64,000 nt of DNA from Haberlea rhodopensis (GCA_907163345.1 CAJQUN010000001.1:8432001-8496000), one strand, 5' to 3'. Positions 20,775-33,210 are shown, counted from the stretch's first letter. Notes: generated by a model not told the origin, from the letters alone. Numbers and translations are program-made.

Positions 20775-20785
20775 TATATATATAG
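20775..20785 (-). promoter_or_regulatory. TATA box of the CASP-like gene
   Basis: The minus strand reads CTATATATATAC about 100 nt upstream of the start codon, a typical plant TATA box position. It may instead be a simple AT repeat. Confidence 0.45.
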
Positions 20786-21000
20786 GGAAGAAGGCGAAGG
20801 GAGGGGGATTTGGAATGGCCGTATTCATTAATTATTGTGACAGTTACTTTGATAAAAATACATCAAACACCAGCATATGCATTAATCCGGTTATCCGGTA
20901 GGTTACTTCAACTGTATATGGATCGAGGCATGTGGTGGCAATTGGCAAGGCGTCTGATATATATAGTCATAGAATTTTGATGATGTATGATCTAAAATTT

Positions 21001-21408
21001 TAGGGGTGTTCAAAATTTTGGATAAATCGAATTAATCGACTGAATTTAAAAAATTTGGTTCGATTAATTTGGTTTTAGTTTTTAAAAAAACATTTAATTC
21101 GGTTTTATTTTAAAAATATCGGTTAACCGAAATTTTAAATAAATTTTCAAACCTTGTTTTTATTTTAATAAAATAAATTACTCTTATTCTTTTATTTTAA
21201 TTTTAAAATTCTATAGTTTAAAATTTTAAAAAATCAAATTATCATATTTTTCGATTACCGACAGAAATAAATGATTTTAATTTGGTTCGGTTATTTCGAT
21301 TTTTAATAAACAATTCGGTCGGTTCAACTTGTAAAAATAAAAATTGGTTAATTAGGTTTTGATCTATTCAGTTTGATTGGTTTGATTTTGACCGAATATA
21401 CACCCCTA
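21001..21408. mobile_element. Possible hAT-type MITE, about 408 bp
   Basis: The ends are inverted: AGGGGTGT at the left and ACACCCCT at the right. The interior is AT-rich and repeats CGATTAATTTGGTT and CGGTTAACCGAAAT-like motifs. The flanks are A/T-rich, and an 8-bp target duplication is only an imperfect match. No coding capacity. Plausible non-autonomous DNA transposon, not proven. Confidence 0.35.
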
Positions 21409-21828
21409 AAAATTATATAGTGTATAATATAATTTTATCATGTTAAAACCTTTACTTTATATTTTACTGTCCGTAAATCACACTACATGGTTAAACCAAC
21501 TTTGGAGTCAAAGTCAAAGTCACCATATTGTTTTTTTTTTTTTTGAGCATAATCACCATATTGTTTTGAGAAATGAAAGGGGGTTAATTTTCTGAAGTTC
21601 AAAAGTCAAAGGATTGTAATACAAATAACTTAAAGTATCGGGGGTGTTTTTGGTTAGGCTTCAAAAACAATCGATCTGAGTTGAGAAATTAGAGGGGCAA
21701 ATTTGTCCTCACAAATGCATCGTTCGAAGGGTTTGGTTAGTCTCACACTGTTGCCCTAGTCTATCTTACTATTCGAATTTTCCCTTCGCCACAATCAGAA
21801 ATTGCAGTGGTGAGAAAGAAGGTGAATC

Positions 21829-23788
21829 ATGAGTCGGAGTTTGGGAATTCCAGTGAAGTTGCTGCACGAGGCATCAGGCCACATTGTGACGGTGGAGCTT
21901 AAGAGCGGGGAGCTTTATCGAGGTAGCATGATCGAGTGCGAGGATAACTGGAATTGCCAGCTTGAAAACATCACTCATACCGCCAAGGTTCTTTTTTCCT
22001 AATTTCAATCTTTTTTCAACATTTTTAAATAATGTTGCATATATTTCGTACATCCTAGGAACAGGATCTGTGGGCGGGAAAATGTATTTGTTATTACAGC
22101 TAAGTTGCAAGTTAGGTGTTCAACTCAGAAAGATGTAAATTTGATTGATTTTGTTCATGTGAGTGATTGCAGCTATATTTGTTAAAAGTCCATAAGGCTT
22201 GCACCGAGGCTCAATGGTCAATGAAGGGAAGCCTTTGCGTCTTGACACGAGCCGTGGCTCTTTAATGATGCTTGTGCCTTGCCTTATTTTAACAAAATGC
22301 GTTGCACCTATGTGCGTCTCGTGCTAATATTTACAATGGTTGTAGCCATGAGATTTGTCTTTATTCTGGTAATTGTATATTGAGTAAAAATCATGGGTTG
22401 GTCGGTCCAAAGCTAAATTATTGGAAGTATAAAAATTTGTCGAGGAGAATGAAGTGATTTGTTTTTACTCTCTAATTAATTTCTTGATTGTCTTGATTTA
22501 TGGTAGTGTTCTTGTATAATGTACTGGCTGTGAATTGGCTAAATGGAAAATTGTCTAGTTGTCTTTTGAAAAAGGAGAAAAAAATACTGAAATAACTTTG
22601 GACGCTTCCTTTCATGTGGCTCATAGGTATTTGTAATTCCTTAATCTTTTCTTTTTCATTATGATGGGATGTTTAATCTCAGTTGGAAAAATAATTCAGG
22701 TAATACAAGTACAACATTTATGGATTTCACTTGATTTGTAGTTATCAATGTCTACGTATTATGGTTATATGAATGTCAAGAACAAGTATCTTAAAGTCTG
22801 GATGGTATAGAGTGAATCTTGTTCCCTTGATGACCTCCTTTTATGTTATTTGAGTTCATAATTGTTTGATTTAGAAGTACGTATTATTTTTCTTTTTTTA
22901 CCTTATTGTCTGGCAAAAACTTGATGAGGGAATATTTTGGCTTCTTGAGGTATACCTGAACCCATCTGATAATGTATTGAGAATATAATTTTTGTAAAAA
23001 ATGAAGGGTGGTATTTCTTCCAGACAAGAAAAGTAATGTAATCACGAATACAAGTTGCATGTTAAGTTTACTACTTGAAAACTCTTGCAGGTTGAAATAT
23101 CTCAAGTCTCTTCACTTGTATTTTAAATTCCTGATTTGCTCTTTATGTTGCAGGATGGGAAGGTCTCACAACTTGAGCATGTTTTCGTTCGAGGCAGCAA
23201 AGTCAGGTTTGTATTAGTATTTTTTAAAGGTTATTTTTGCATTGTGATGTTACCAACTCTTATTTTTACCAGGTTCATGGTAATTCCAGATATGCTTAAG
23301 AATGCTCCAATGTTTAAACGCTTGGAAGCAAGGATCAAGGTATCATTCTGTTGCTGTAGTTTTTATTCTTCTTATTGGTCTTTCCTGCTTACCGGTTGTC
23401 TGATCAATAATCTCCATCTCTGAAGGGCAAAGGTTCGGCACTTGGAGTTGGTCGTGGACGAGCTGTTGCCATGCGAGCTAGAGTAAGTTTTGCTTCCTTC
23501 TATGTTTGAAAACTCGTGCATAAGTACATAATTTCATTTTAGTGCAAAATATCAAATAGTCCATTAATATGGCCCATCCACTGATACCATATGGACTGGT
23601 TTCTTTAATTTAATCTTTAAGGGGAAAAAAAGGGTAAGCCTTGGGACTTTAGCCTCAGTGAAAGAATGATTCACTTTATAACATAATCTATTAGATTGTT
23701 CTGATGCTCAAATTCCTGTTGGCAGGCCCAGGCTGCTGGTCGTGGAGCAGCACCTGGTAGAGGTGTCGTGCCACCTGTTCGGAGGTGA
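21829..23788 (+). CDS. SMD3: Small nuclear ribonucleoprotein SmD3 (five exons, 132 aa)
   Basis: The exons are 21829-21987, 23154-23206, 23273-23339, 23426-23482 and 23726-23788; all introns are GT-AG. The protein starts MSRSLGIPVKLLHEASGHIV. It contains the Sm1 motif (VTVELKSGELYRGSM ... NCQL) and the Sm2 motif (VFVRGSKVRFMVIPDML). It ends in the Gly/Arg-rich tail (GVGRGRAVAMRARAQAAGRG) typical of SmD1/SmD3, a target for symmetric Arg methylation. SmD3 is part of the heptameric Sm ring on U1, U2, U4 and U5 snRNAs, so it acts in pre-mRNA splicing in the nucleus. The length matches plant SmD3. The 1.17-kb first intron contains a short GC-richer patch near 22190-22320 (AGGCTTGCACCGAGGCTC ...) that resembles a decayed repeat. 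Confidence 0.96.
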
Positions 23789-25909
23789 TAGACTGAAATT
23801 TTGTGCTCTGTATTGGGTCTATTAACTCTAGTCATCAATGGTAGATACTCGAATCTCACTTTATTGTTTCCTGTTTGTGTTGAGATCTTTGATGTAGAAT
23901 GAGAACTTACTTGGTTCCTAGTGTAGCTTGAGATTTCGTGAAAGTTACTGGTTTTATAAAAACTCCTGGATGGAATATTTAATCTACAATCCGAATCAAC
24001 ATTTATATAGACCTTGTGCATTTCTCTGTATGTTATCCATTTTCAAAGCGTAGTGCTTTAAAGTAAAAGCCGTTCGATCAGCTTACCGCTCAGAAAGAAC
24101 GGCCCGGGAGACAGCATACATTGGCTTCCTTGGATCTGCAACAACCTACTATTGTTTGCGATGTTTCTGACGGGAACTTTTATATATTTATGAAGTTGCA
24201 AACAAAACTTATTTGACGATTAAAGTATAATGATTAGTACTTTTTGAGCCAATTTAAAATGATTATTTGCACCGTAATAGTTACTAGCAAAATTTTTATC
24301 GTGCCAAATCTTGATTTTTCGGCATTTACGCCGTGACACAACATTTGGTTTGGTCAATTCGTTAGGTAACACCTAGATTTCGGCACTAATTTAATTAATT
24401 CACGACTGGAGCTTCTAATACTACCTAGTGATTATTAGGTCGGTCGATTGGATTATGAGCCGAATTTTTTGGTTAGTTCTCACACCAATTCATTTTAGAA
24501 ATTAATTTCTTTGGTCTAAACTCAGGGCGATAAGCTCATGAATTATATTTGGTTGGAATGGGGCTGTCGAAATATATAGCTTATGTCAGGGAAAAAATAA
24601 AATTTTATCGATAATGCAAATCATACATTAATAACCTTACTGGCCGGACAGTAAATTAGTAGAGCTTGTGATGCCTAAACCTCAGTTCATATTAACTAAT
24701 AATAATAATAATCTGAGAGCGTACTTAATTCCAAGCTGGAGTTCAATCTTTGTCCCTGCTAGCCCAACCCAAATTGATATTCCTTGTGATTACATTGTTC
24801 TTTGCTAACTACTCCTTATATTACCGCTTGAGAAAACGTTATCTATAGTTGGATTGTTTAATGTAACTCATACTAGCCTTGTACATCATAGTCTATATGC
24901 ACGTGTAACAACAAAATGCAGTTTTATGAAAATTAAATCATTATGTTACCCTCATGAATTTATTTAATTATAATATACTAACCTCAAATTAACATCGATA
25001 CATATTTTATGGTAAAATGTATGATATGGACCCCATGCACAAATTATAACTTATAACTAACACACCCCTAATCAATAATAAACCATTCTTATCTTTTTGT
25101 GGAATTATAATTTCACCAACTGTCCTACAATTAATAAAGATTAGTCTTCCTTAATGACGCATGGCATTCAGTGTCAATGGACAGAGGGATTCTTGCCTCG
25201 AGACAAAGGCAAGAAGAAGCGTGTTATCCATTTTATTAAGTAGATCCGAGTCAATATATTTATTGGTCATATTCTGTTCAACTTTTTTATTTTTTGGTGG
25301 TTTTTGCTTGCATCCCGACCATCCTTTTCATTTCACTTTAATATTCGTTGTTTTGAGATATTTCATGGTCAGGCGGTTCCAGACGGCTCCGATCGTACTG
25401 AGAGGTAGTTGGTTTCGATGGTTTATGAGCATGAATAGGATGTTGGGATTCATTTTTTTTCTTTCTTTCAACACAAGTTTTGATGGTGGTGCAGAGCAAT
25501 GTGTTTTGTGCTACTATAGATTCATATACATTTTGAGAGAACGATGTAGTGGAATAAATTTTGTGGTCTTGAAGTTATAAAAAAAATTATAATTTTGGAC
25601 GGTAACATGAAATATATTAATACAACAATTACAACATAATCCAATCTCAATCGCCCTCAATCCTAATTATGTGATTAATAATCACACAACAATAATATAG
25701 TGTAAACAACAGAAGATATGTTTTAACATTTATTAACACATGGCCTTACAAATTTCGGCATGACCTCATCGTACGAGGAACATACCTCAAATATCAATAG
25801 ACATATACTGAAAATATATATAGATACCATCAATTATCAAACTAGTAAACACATATCCATACTGGGCTAAAAGAAACTAAATTCATACCTAACATTGGTG
25901 CTCTCGTTA
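23789..25909. other. Intergenic with one unassigned ORF
   Basis: AT-rich sequence downstream of SmD3. A 139-codon ORF at 25161-25580 encodes hydrophobic stretches but shows no domain I recognise and no exon context. I do not call it a gene. No other supported feature. Confidence 0.4.
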
Positions 25910-27241
25910 TGTATGAATTTGGGGCTAATTCGAGCAAGCTCAAGCTCCTAAGAAGATCAACAATGATCAAGGAAGAATAGAAGAATTTGGGAAAAAAGTA
26001 ACATAGAATTCTGTTATTGAATTATGCATGAATCAATACAATGCTATGTGCAATGTTTATTTATATTCCTTAGTTGCTAAGGTGTGCTCACTTATAACCA
26101 ACTAGCAACTAACTATTTGTTGAACTTGCACGACATATTTCTTTTCCTTCAGCTTCTCAACACATCTTCATGATCTTGCTCTGTTCTCGGTTGGGTTGAT
26201 GGTTCTATGATCGTATCATTAACATCCGCTTGACAAACACCTTGTCCTCAAGGTTTAGCACTAGATAAGTGCGTCGAGATCGGCAAAATCTTGCAAGAAT
26301 AATCTTCCATCGACATCCCATCCCAATGAACCAATATGTGAGTGATCGTTCTGTTTTTCTTTATCTCCATGGCCATCTGCGGCTGCATTGCACTAGCTGC
26401 TAATACCGAATTCATCACCTTGGTTGTGCTATCACCATCATCATTCCTGGAGTGACCCTTCCCCACTAATGCAATAAAATGAAGAAAAGGGCTAATCGGC
26501 AGTGTGAAGAACTTAGCAACCCATTCTTGCATGAATTTTTGTGTACTTCCTTCATTTATCACAACATGTACTGAGAGGCTTGCAATCTGTCCCTGGATCC
26601 TTAATATCTGAGAGAGAACCTTTCCAGCCATTTCCTGAAAGCTTATGTCAGGAACCCCTGGTGATACTTTCAGCAGCGCACTAGAAGAAAAAATGTCATC
26701 ATCCATACCATCCCCGTCATCCGCATTCATCTCCCTGCAGCCAATTTCGTGAGAAATGGAATGGTTTGGTTTTGGCATTCTGGAAAGTAGTGGTAGTAGG
26801 TGGTGTAGGCAACAAGGAAGGCAAAGAAGAGTTTCTTGAACATCCGAAAAAAATTTCAGTCCATTGTTCTCATATCTTCTGCAAATTTATATAATACATG
26901 GTCAGATTGTTCTTTAGTGTTTGAATTCTTATGACTCGCTACAATCTTTCCCTTCGTGGATGTCAACAATAATGCACCCCTAACTATCGCCTCTTCCTCT
27001 ACGCTAAAAGAAACAAAACAGTCTTCGGCCCAATATTAGCAAGTTCTGGCTCAAGCTGCATGTAATCCATCATCTCCTCCACAATGTCCAGCTTGGCATG
27101 CTCAGTTCTCAACTTCGTAACCATCGAAGAATTCAAATACTGCGGTATGAATTTGGGGCTAATTCGAGCAAGCCCAAGCTCGAAGATCAACAATGATCTT
27201 GCTCTGTTCTCGGTTGGCTTAATGATTCCATGATCGCATCA
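25910..27241 (-). mobile_element. Collapsed Ty3/gypsy-type element remnant
   Basis: Two related terminal copies flank a short interior. The left copy (25910-26218) reads TGTATGAATTTGGGGCTAAT and ends GATCGTATCA. The right copy (27145-27241) matches its two ends but has lost the middle between two ATGATC motifs. On the minus strand the interior encodes pieces of gypsy proteins. These include a gag-like start (about 27140-27000), a degenerate protease-like segment (INEGSTQKFMQEWVAKFF, about 26500-26560) and a C-terminal integrase/chromo-like scrap (ILVHWDGMSMEDY). Nearly all of pol is deleted. No target duplication was found. Confidence 0.6.
26248..26778 (-). pseudogene. gypsy gag-protease to integrase-end deletion fusion ORF
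   Basis: This 176-codon ORF joins a protease-like segment (INEGSTQKFM ... LVGKGHS) to a C-terminal integrase-like piece (HILVHWDGMSMEDY). Reverse transcriptase, RNase H and most of integrase are missing between them. It is most likely a deletion product with no function. Confidence 0.5.
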
Positions 27242-28610
27242 ATAGTCGAATTGATTTATTTTATAGTCGTCGGTTTTTAACAAGTGTATTTTGTGGTTTT
27301 GCTTTTAATGGGGGTTAAGTAACTGTGCGGGAAGTTTTGCGTTAGCATGTGATATTGCTTTGTTGTGTCTTGAATGGATTACATTAGATTTTCTTACTGC
27401 ATCACCATTTTATATGCTCTTTGAGATCAGCGGCTAGGGATTTATGAGAGAGATGCATACCTTTTCCAGATTCTTCATGTTCTAGTTGCTAACTTGTTGT
27501 TGTGATTTTTTTTCGCAAGTTCATATTTCAAAGTTTGAATGTGTTTTGTAATTTTTTTTAATTATTACTGCTTTTTGTTAGTTCTTCGTTGTTGTCTCGG
27601 ATAATGTCTTAGTAGTGTAAGGTTGATTTGTATATGAGTTGAAGTATCTCTTGTACTCATATTAATAAAATTGTCTTATAAAAAAATTTGAATTAATCAC
27701 ATACTATTATTTAATATGTAAATAACAATACAATTATAAATAAAAATATTTGATATAAGGGTATTTTTGTCATTTTATAAAAAAAATTAATATATACCAC
27801 ATATTATCTAGTACACCAAACATAATATTACTTATCATATTTTAGTAATAATACGAATCAAACACAATATAACTTATCAATTAGTTTACTTATCAACCTA
27901 TTATCCACTTTTTAATCTATACATCACTTAGTCTATCACAGTAATTAAACACAGTCTAAGAGGATATGAATGTACGCCTTCAATACTTACAATTATGTCA
28001 CGATAAATAAATAATTTTTTTTTTGATAAATACGATAATAAATAATTGAATGCAGTGCAAATGCACCATACAACTGATTTCTAGGCAGTGGTTATTACAT
28101 GCTAGAATGGATTATAAATTTTGACGGAATTGGCTTAAAATAGACACTATCTAGATAAAATATATTTAAATTATTATTCTCAAAATGGGGGAAAAAATGA
28201 TTTTTAGTTTTGAAAAACTACAATGAAAATTTACTTTTTTTTCAATCGAAAATCAGTTATCTCAATTCATCCCTCACCAAATGTCTTTCCCACACGATAT
28301 ATAAACCTCATCCTTTAATTACGTTATAGAACACAATTACTCTTCTAGAGACGTAACAAATAGCAACTACTTACAAATATGAAAATTTTAAATGTTTACA
28401 AGGCGATGTAGAGATAACTCCAGTGATGAGAGGTAAGATAATAAACACCAAAGAAACGATCTGTTGCTTCTTTAAAAGTTGATGACAAAACAGTTAAATT
28501 ATTAACAAAATACAAATTTTTATCAGACAATAAATAACTTTAATCACTTTCAGGCATTTAATAAAAGTTATAAAAAGAAGTTAAAGCATCTTGATAAGGT
28601 AACGTCGATT
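27242..28610. other. Intergenic, no gene recognised
   Basis: AT-rich sequence. A polyadenylation-like AATAAA lies near 27664, which could be the 3' end of an unrecognised transcript. Nothing else is supported. Confidence 0.4.
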
Positions 28611-29707
28611 CTAACATTTTATGCGAAGGATTTCATTGAGTTGCAATGGGCGGTGAATTATATGACATGCACACGTATGTTTCCAATCACGCTTAATACG
28701 TGATTGTCGTATCAATTGACAACAGTTTTTAAGTTTATCTATGCTACTACATTCAACATCTTCATAACCAACTTTTACAGCTACATTAATTATATGACAT
28801 GCACATTTAACATGGAAAAAAACATCATTAAGCATTGGTCGTAAATGTATTTTAAGTTCACGCACTGCCACCGTATTATTTGATACATTGTCAAGTGTAA
28901 TCGAACAAATTTTATCTACAATTCCATAAAATCTACAAACATTAACAATAAATTTAGCAATTTGGGAACCAGTATGTGCAGATTTTAACTCATCAAGTGA
29001 CAAAATTCTTTTTTACAAACACCAATTATAATCAATTCAATGACAAGTAATAACAAGAAAAGAAAATAGTGCGGTATTCGTCCAAATATCAATAGTTAGA
29101 CTTATTCCACAATATTTCTTTTCAAAGTGTGCTTAGAAATATGTCTAAAACATGGTTGAATACCATAAGAAAAAGGCCATTTTTTTCAGAAAGCAAAAAT
29201 GGAAGTTCACATCATCTAACAACAAAACGAACAAATAATCTTCTGTTTTTTTTCCGGTGTTAAGATAAAATTAGTGCCAGATTGAGGATTAATTTGAAGT
29301 TGGGTTGGTTCTCTACCTAATGGTTGTAAAGTAACATCATCAAAATTATGTTTCTTAAGTAGATGTTTCTTAAAAGTTCTGGTAACGCCTGCGGGACCAC
29401 CTGTTTTATAGTTATACGTGGTTCTATATATTTTACAAATAACAACAGATTCGTTCATACCAAGTTTTGTCTCGACATCAAAATGATCACAAACCTTGCT
29501 TGGACGGTTACTCGAGCGACTCGAAGCGGCAGTAGTTGCGGATGACCCGCTGGGCGCCAAATTTTGGGGTGCGACAGGTTCTACAACGTGTTCCGCTTGA
29601 GGGACCACCACGATCAGTAGAAGATGATGCCACCGTATTATTGGAAATATGTGGATCAACAAAACTAATAATAATATGATAATAACAAATTGATCATAAA
29701 ATTGCAA
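28611..29707 (-). pseudogene. hAT transposase remnant (BED finger and core fragment)
   Basis: Two minus-strand fragments belong together. At 29707-29216 the product contains SKVCDHFDVETKLGMNE, then VICKIYRTTYNYKTGG and FKKHLLKKH. This is a BED-type zinc finger with its second Cys position changed (CKIY instead of CxxC). At 29003-28611 the product contains AHTGSQIAKFIVNV, SITLDNVSNNTVAVRELK and FHVKCACHIINVAVKVG, matching the hAT catalytic-region block seen in RICESLEEPER/DAYSLEEPER-type proteins. About 210 bp between them and the whole C-terminal dimerisation domain are absent or unreadable. The transposase is non-functional. Confidence 0.75.
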
Positions 29708-29899
29708 GAATATAATGGTATGTAATAAAATTGTATGGATTATTGGAATTATATGGGAAAATGAGATAATTGAATGAAAGAGTTGGGGTGTAAGATTAAA
29801 AGAGTTGGAATTAGATGAAAAATTGGAGAGGAAAAATGAGGTATTTATAGAAAAAATTTAAGTATAAGTTTTTTTTAAAAAAAAATTTAATTAATTTTA

Positions 29900-30970
29900 T
29901 TAAAAGCCATTGCCCAACGGCTGTGGGTGGCCAACGGCTGTATTGTTTTTTTTTCGATTCCGGCTCCAACTGAACCAGTTACTACCAGTTTTGTTGGAAC
30001 CGGAACCGTCGGATTGGCGGTTTCGATATAATGGAACTGCTCCGATCCGGGTAAATCCTGGATTGGGTTCCGGTAACCGGATTAACTGGTTCTGGTTTCG
30101 AATCGGAACCAACAAGTCCAATTTCGGTTACTCCGGCCCAATAAGAAGTCTGAGGCTAATCTTTGCTTCCCGCTAGACATAACCAAGGTCCTGATTCAGA
30201 ACCGTCGGTTAGACAGTTCAAAACCGCAGGTTAGACGGTTCAAAAAATATCGACCGTTAACCTTAACCTTCCTTGACGGTTTTGGTTACGGTTAATGAAC
30301 CGCCGATTACGGTTAACCAACGGTTACAATTAATATTTGATCCTTATTTTTAAAAAAATTAAAAAAATTATTAAAATTTAAAATAGTATAAAAAGTATTT
30401 GAATATGTTTTTATTCATGGACTAAACATAAAATAATGTGAAATTAATTCAAGCTTAGATAATCAAAATGTGTCGGATATAATGTTTTGGTTAATATATA
30501 TAAATTATAACACTATATTTAGATCAAGAAAGCTCTTACAGCTTAGTGGTTGAAGCTAATATTCAAGTTGGATATCATTAGTTCAAATTTTACACTATAA
30601 CATATATTGTAAATTTAAAAATGTGAAAAAAAAATTAAAATAAACCCTTGAACCGACGGTTAACGGGTTAGCAAAATCATGACCCTTATCCGACCCGCAC
30701 ATAGACCGGCCGGTTATGAGTCCGACCCTTCGAACCGTTGGCCGGTTCAGGGTCGTTTAAGGCCCTTGGTCGGGTCTACTTCTCGCAGAGTGCGGAGTGT
30801 TGAGCATTGAATTTAATTTTTTTGGAACTCGATCAGGGTCCAAAACAATACCCGATTCCTGACCCGAGTTTTCGGGTCGGGAATCGGGTAGTAACCCAAT
30901 ACTCGATTTTCTCGATTTGCCAGTCCTGATCGGGTCGGGCATCCGAATATCCGACCCGAACACCACCCCC
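29900..30970. repeat. GC-rich subterminal-like repeats beside the hAT remnant
   Basis: Two patches of short repeats flank an AT-rich core. At 29910-30330 there are many copies of ACCGG, ACGGTT and GGTTAACC-type words on both strands. At 30650-30965 there are many GGGTCGGG/CCGACCCG words. Such clusters resemble transposase-binding subterminal repeats of plant hAT elements, and they lie upstream of the BED fragment as expected. I could not identify terminal inverted repeats or a target duplication. Confidence 0.4.
30530..30635 (+). mobile_element. Possible tRNA-derived SINE
   Basis: An A-box-like AGCTTAGTGGTTG (30540-30552) is followed about 28 bp later by a B-box-like AGTTCAAATTT (30580-30590). 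The spacing is tRNA-like, and an A-rich tail (GTGAAAAAAAAATT) ends near 30637. This is the arrangement of plant tRNA-derived SINEs. The unit is short and no target duplication was established. Confidence 0.4.
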
Positions 30971-31879
30971 AGAAAACGCGAGGGGCGGTGAGCCTGCGAA
31001 CGAACCAACCAATAGCATGAAAAGTCTTCTATGATACAATGTTAAGAATATATGTGATTTCAACTAAAAAATAAATTTTGATTTATTAATTAGTTGTAAG
31101 TTAGAACCCCATATATCCTTGATATGTTACGTCACCATGGCTAGGTGGTGATCATTTCACAGCCTGGTGAAGACGTTATGATGAACCCGTGAGCTGCATC
31201 CTTTCGTTTTCCTACTTGGAATTATCATTCCATTACTTAGATCATTCCATTACGGTACTTCGAATCATGACCATCGTGTTGATATCTAACTCTCTGAGAC
31301 CATTTTTATTTTTACAAATATGAGAATTCTAATGAGCTAATATATGGTGTGTGAATTATATGCATAAAAGTAATTATTTTTGTCCAACTCAGTTACTCAG
31401 ACATTCATTAACAAAGTCCATGGGACCAAATAATTTTCCTCGGCACCCAATTTTCAAGCATGAGAAGTGTCATGTGCAGCTTAGTCATTAATGCACATGG
31501 ATCCTCTCGAATGTTGTTGATCAACCATTAACTGTCTCCGCCATTATGAAAGAATTCAACAGTGTTCTTGCATTTTAATCCGATTCGGGTCGGATTGAGA
31601 CAATGCATGTGTGTTTGTTATCGAATTGAATCCGTGTTTTTGGTGACAAGCTTATTTTTGGATCCCATCAAATCTTGACCGAATACAATTAATCGAAATG
31701 CAGTAGCACCATTTTCACTGTCAAGGATCCATACATGCCAACATATGAATGTGCATTCCTTTGCATAATGTTACATCTCTGCTACAGTAGCAGATATTCG
31801 CCATATATCTTCGTGACAATCCACTTATGGGAGAAGTTGCTTCTATATATATATATATATTTATGATATACAAGAACAA
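30971..31879. other. Intergenic, no gene recognised
   Basis: Sequence downstream of the PR-1 gene; a short AT dinucleotide run lies near 31843-31861. No ORF or RNA gene supported. Confidence 0.5.
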
Positions 31880-32368
31880 TTAGTATGGCCTCTGCCCAAT
31901 ATAATTACCCGGAGGATCATAATTGCAAGTCATGAAAACACCCCTGCCACCATAACAAACCACTCTAGAGCACCCAATTCTCCTCGTGTTCCTCCACACA
32001 ATCTGAGTGTAATGCCCACACTGCTGACCATACACACAAGAATTCGACCAATAGTCGTACTCCCGCGCTTCGTCCACCCACGACTCGGCGGCCTGTTCCG
32101 GAGTCCACTCGTCTCCGCTACCCCAGAAGATGTTCTCTCCGTAAGGCCCGTGCGAATGCTCCAATGCACAATCCATTTGCCTTTGGTACGCGTACCATTC
32201 CGCGTATCGTGCCAAGTTCCAGTCCCATTGCAATGGCGGCAGTCCCACCTCGGATCGGGCCGAGTTTTGCAGGTTCAGAAATTGTTGGATTTCATCTTGG
32301 GATGTAACGACATTGTTGTCTAAAGTGAATAGGAGCAAAACGAGACTGAAACTATAGTATGTCTTCAT
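31880..32368 (-). CDS. PR1: Pathogenesis-related protein 1 (CAP superfamily), 162 aa
   Basis: This intronless minus-strand ORF runs from ATG at 32368. Residues 1-23 form a hydrophobic signal peptide (MKTYYSFSLVLLLF ...), so the product is secreted to the apoplast or vacuole. The CAP domain follows, with PYGENIFWG (residues 75-83), GHYTQIVW (118-125) and CNYDPPGNY (148-156). Six cysteines (66, 111, 117, 133, 138, 148) match the three disulfides of PR-1. His71 and His119 with nearby Glu residues probably form the CAP cleft. The last 11 residues, PPGNYIGQRPY after CNYD, fit the CAPE peptide pattern. Plant PR-1 proteins are induced in salicylate-linked defence and bind sterols. No regulatory site was fixed upstream. 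The ORF is intact. Confidence 0.94.
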   Translation of the reverse strand: MKTYYSFSLVLLLFTLDNNVVTSQDEIQQFLNLQNSARSEVGLPPLQWDWNLARYAEWYAYQRQMDCALEHSHGPYGENIFWGSGDEWTPEQAAESWVDEAREYDYWSNSCVYGQQCGHYTQIVWRNTRRIGCSRVVCYGGRGVFMTCNYDPPGNYIGQRPY

Positions 32369-33210
32369 TTTATGTTTTTTTCTTTTTGGTGACGAATTTT
32401 GAAGTTGATGCTAAATTGTATATCCCTTCACATTCGTAAGTCGGCGAGAAATTAATAGAGTAGTTGGATTATGTTGGGGTTTTAAAGTCTGACAGTATAG
32501 GGTGTTAGCCATGTGCTATAAATGATAGCCACAACATTAGTTGTCATGCGTCGACGATGGTTCCCAAAAGAGTCATGTTGAGAATGATTAAGTACACGCA
32601 AAATTGTCAGTTTTATTATATTAATAATAGCAAATGGATTTTTTATTTTTTATGTTAATGGGATATATTTTTTCTTAAAATATTCTTGTAAAGAACATTA
32701 ATAATGAAAACTAACAAGTTTCTGTATCGTCTCTTGAATTGACTACAAAAATTATTTAGGTAAAAAGCATTCATGTCCAAACGATGACACTTGAAATGTT
32801 AAAATGGAAAACAACTCTCCCTGAGCTTGCCAAATCAACAAAAACTTCTGGAGGTTGCAGAAATCTGGCCGTTCTCGGAATAAATCAAGGAATTCTTTAT
32901 TATTTTATATAACCCAAGATAGCTTTAAATATTATGTGATTCGTGCCTTGCGAGATATATAGTGTCACTATCTCAAAATTGTGATCTTGTACTTGTATTT
33001 CATGTACAGTTAAAATGGATTGGGTCTGTTTGGTTTGCTCAATACAACCCATCTATTTTTGATGTGGTTAGCCTGTTGGTTGGATGAATTAATTAATTTA
33101 TAATAAAATTTTAAAATTAAATTAAATATGATTTATTTAATAATTTTAATTTATTAAAATAAAGTAATTTTTTGTTTTTGATAGATTGGCATGCCTAACT
33201 CATGATTCAC

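Noticed and set aside
25161..25580. 139-codon plus-strand ORF with hydrophobic stretches
   Set aside because: No domain, no recognisable exon context and biased composition; a chance ORF in AT-rich DNA is more likely. Kept only as a remark in the intergenic entry.
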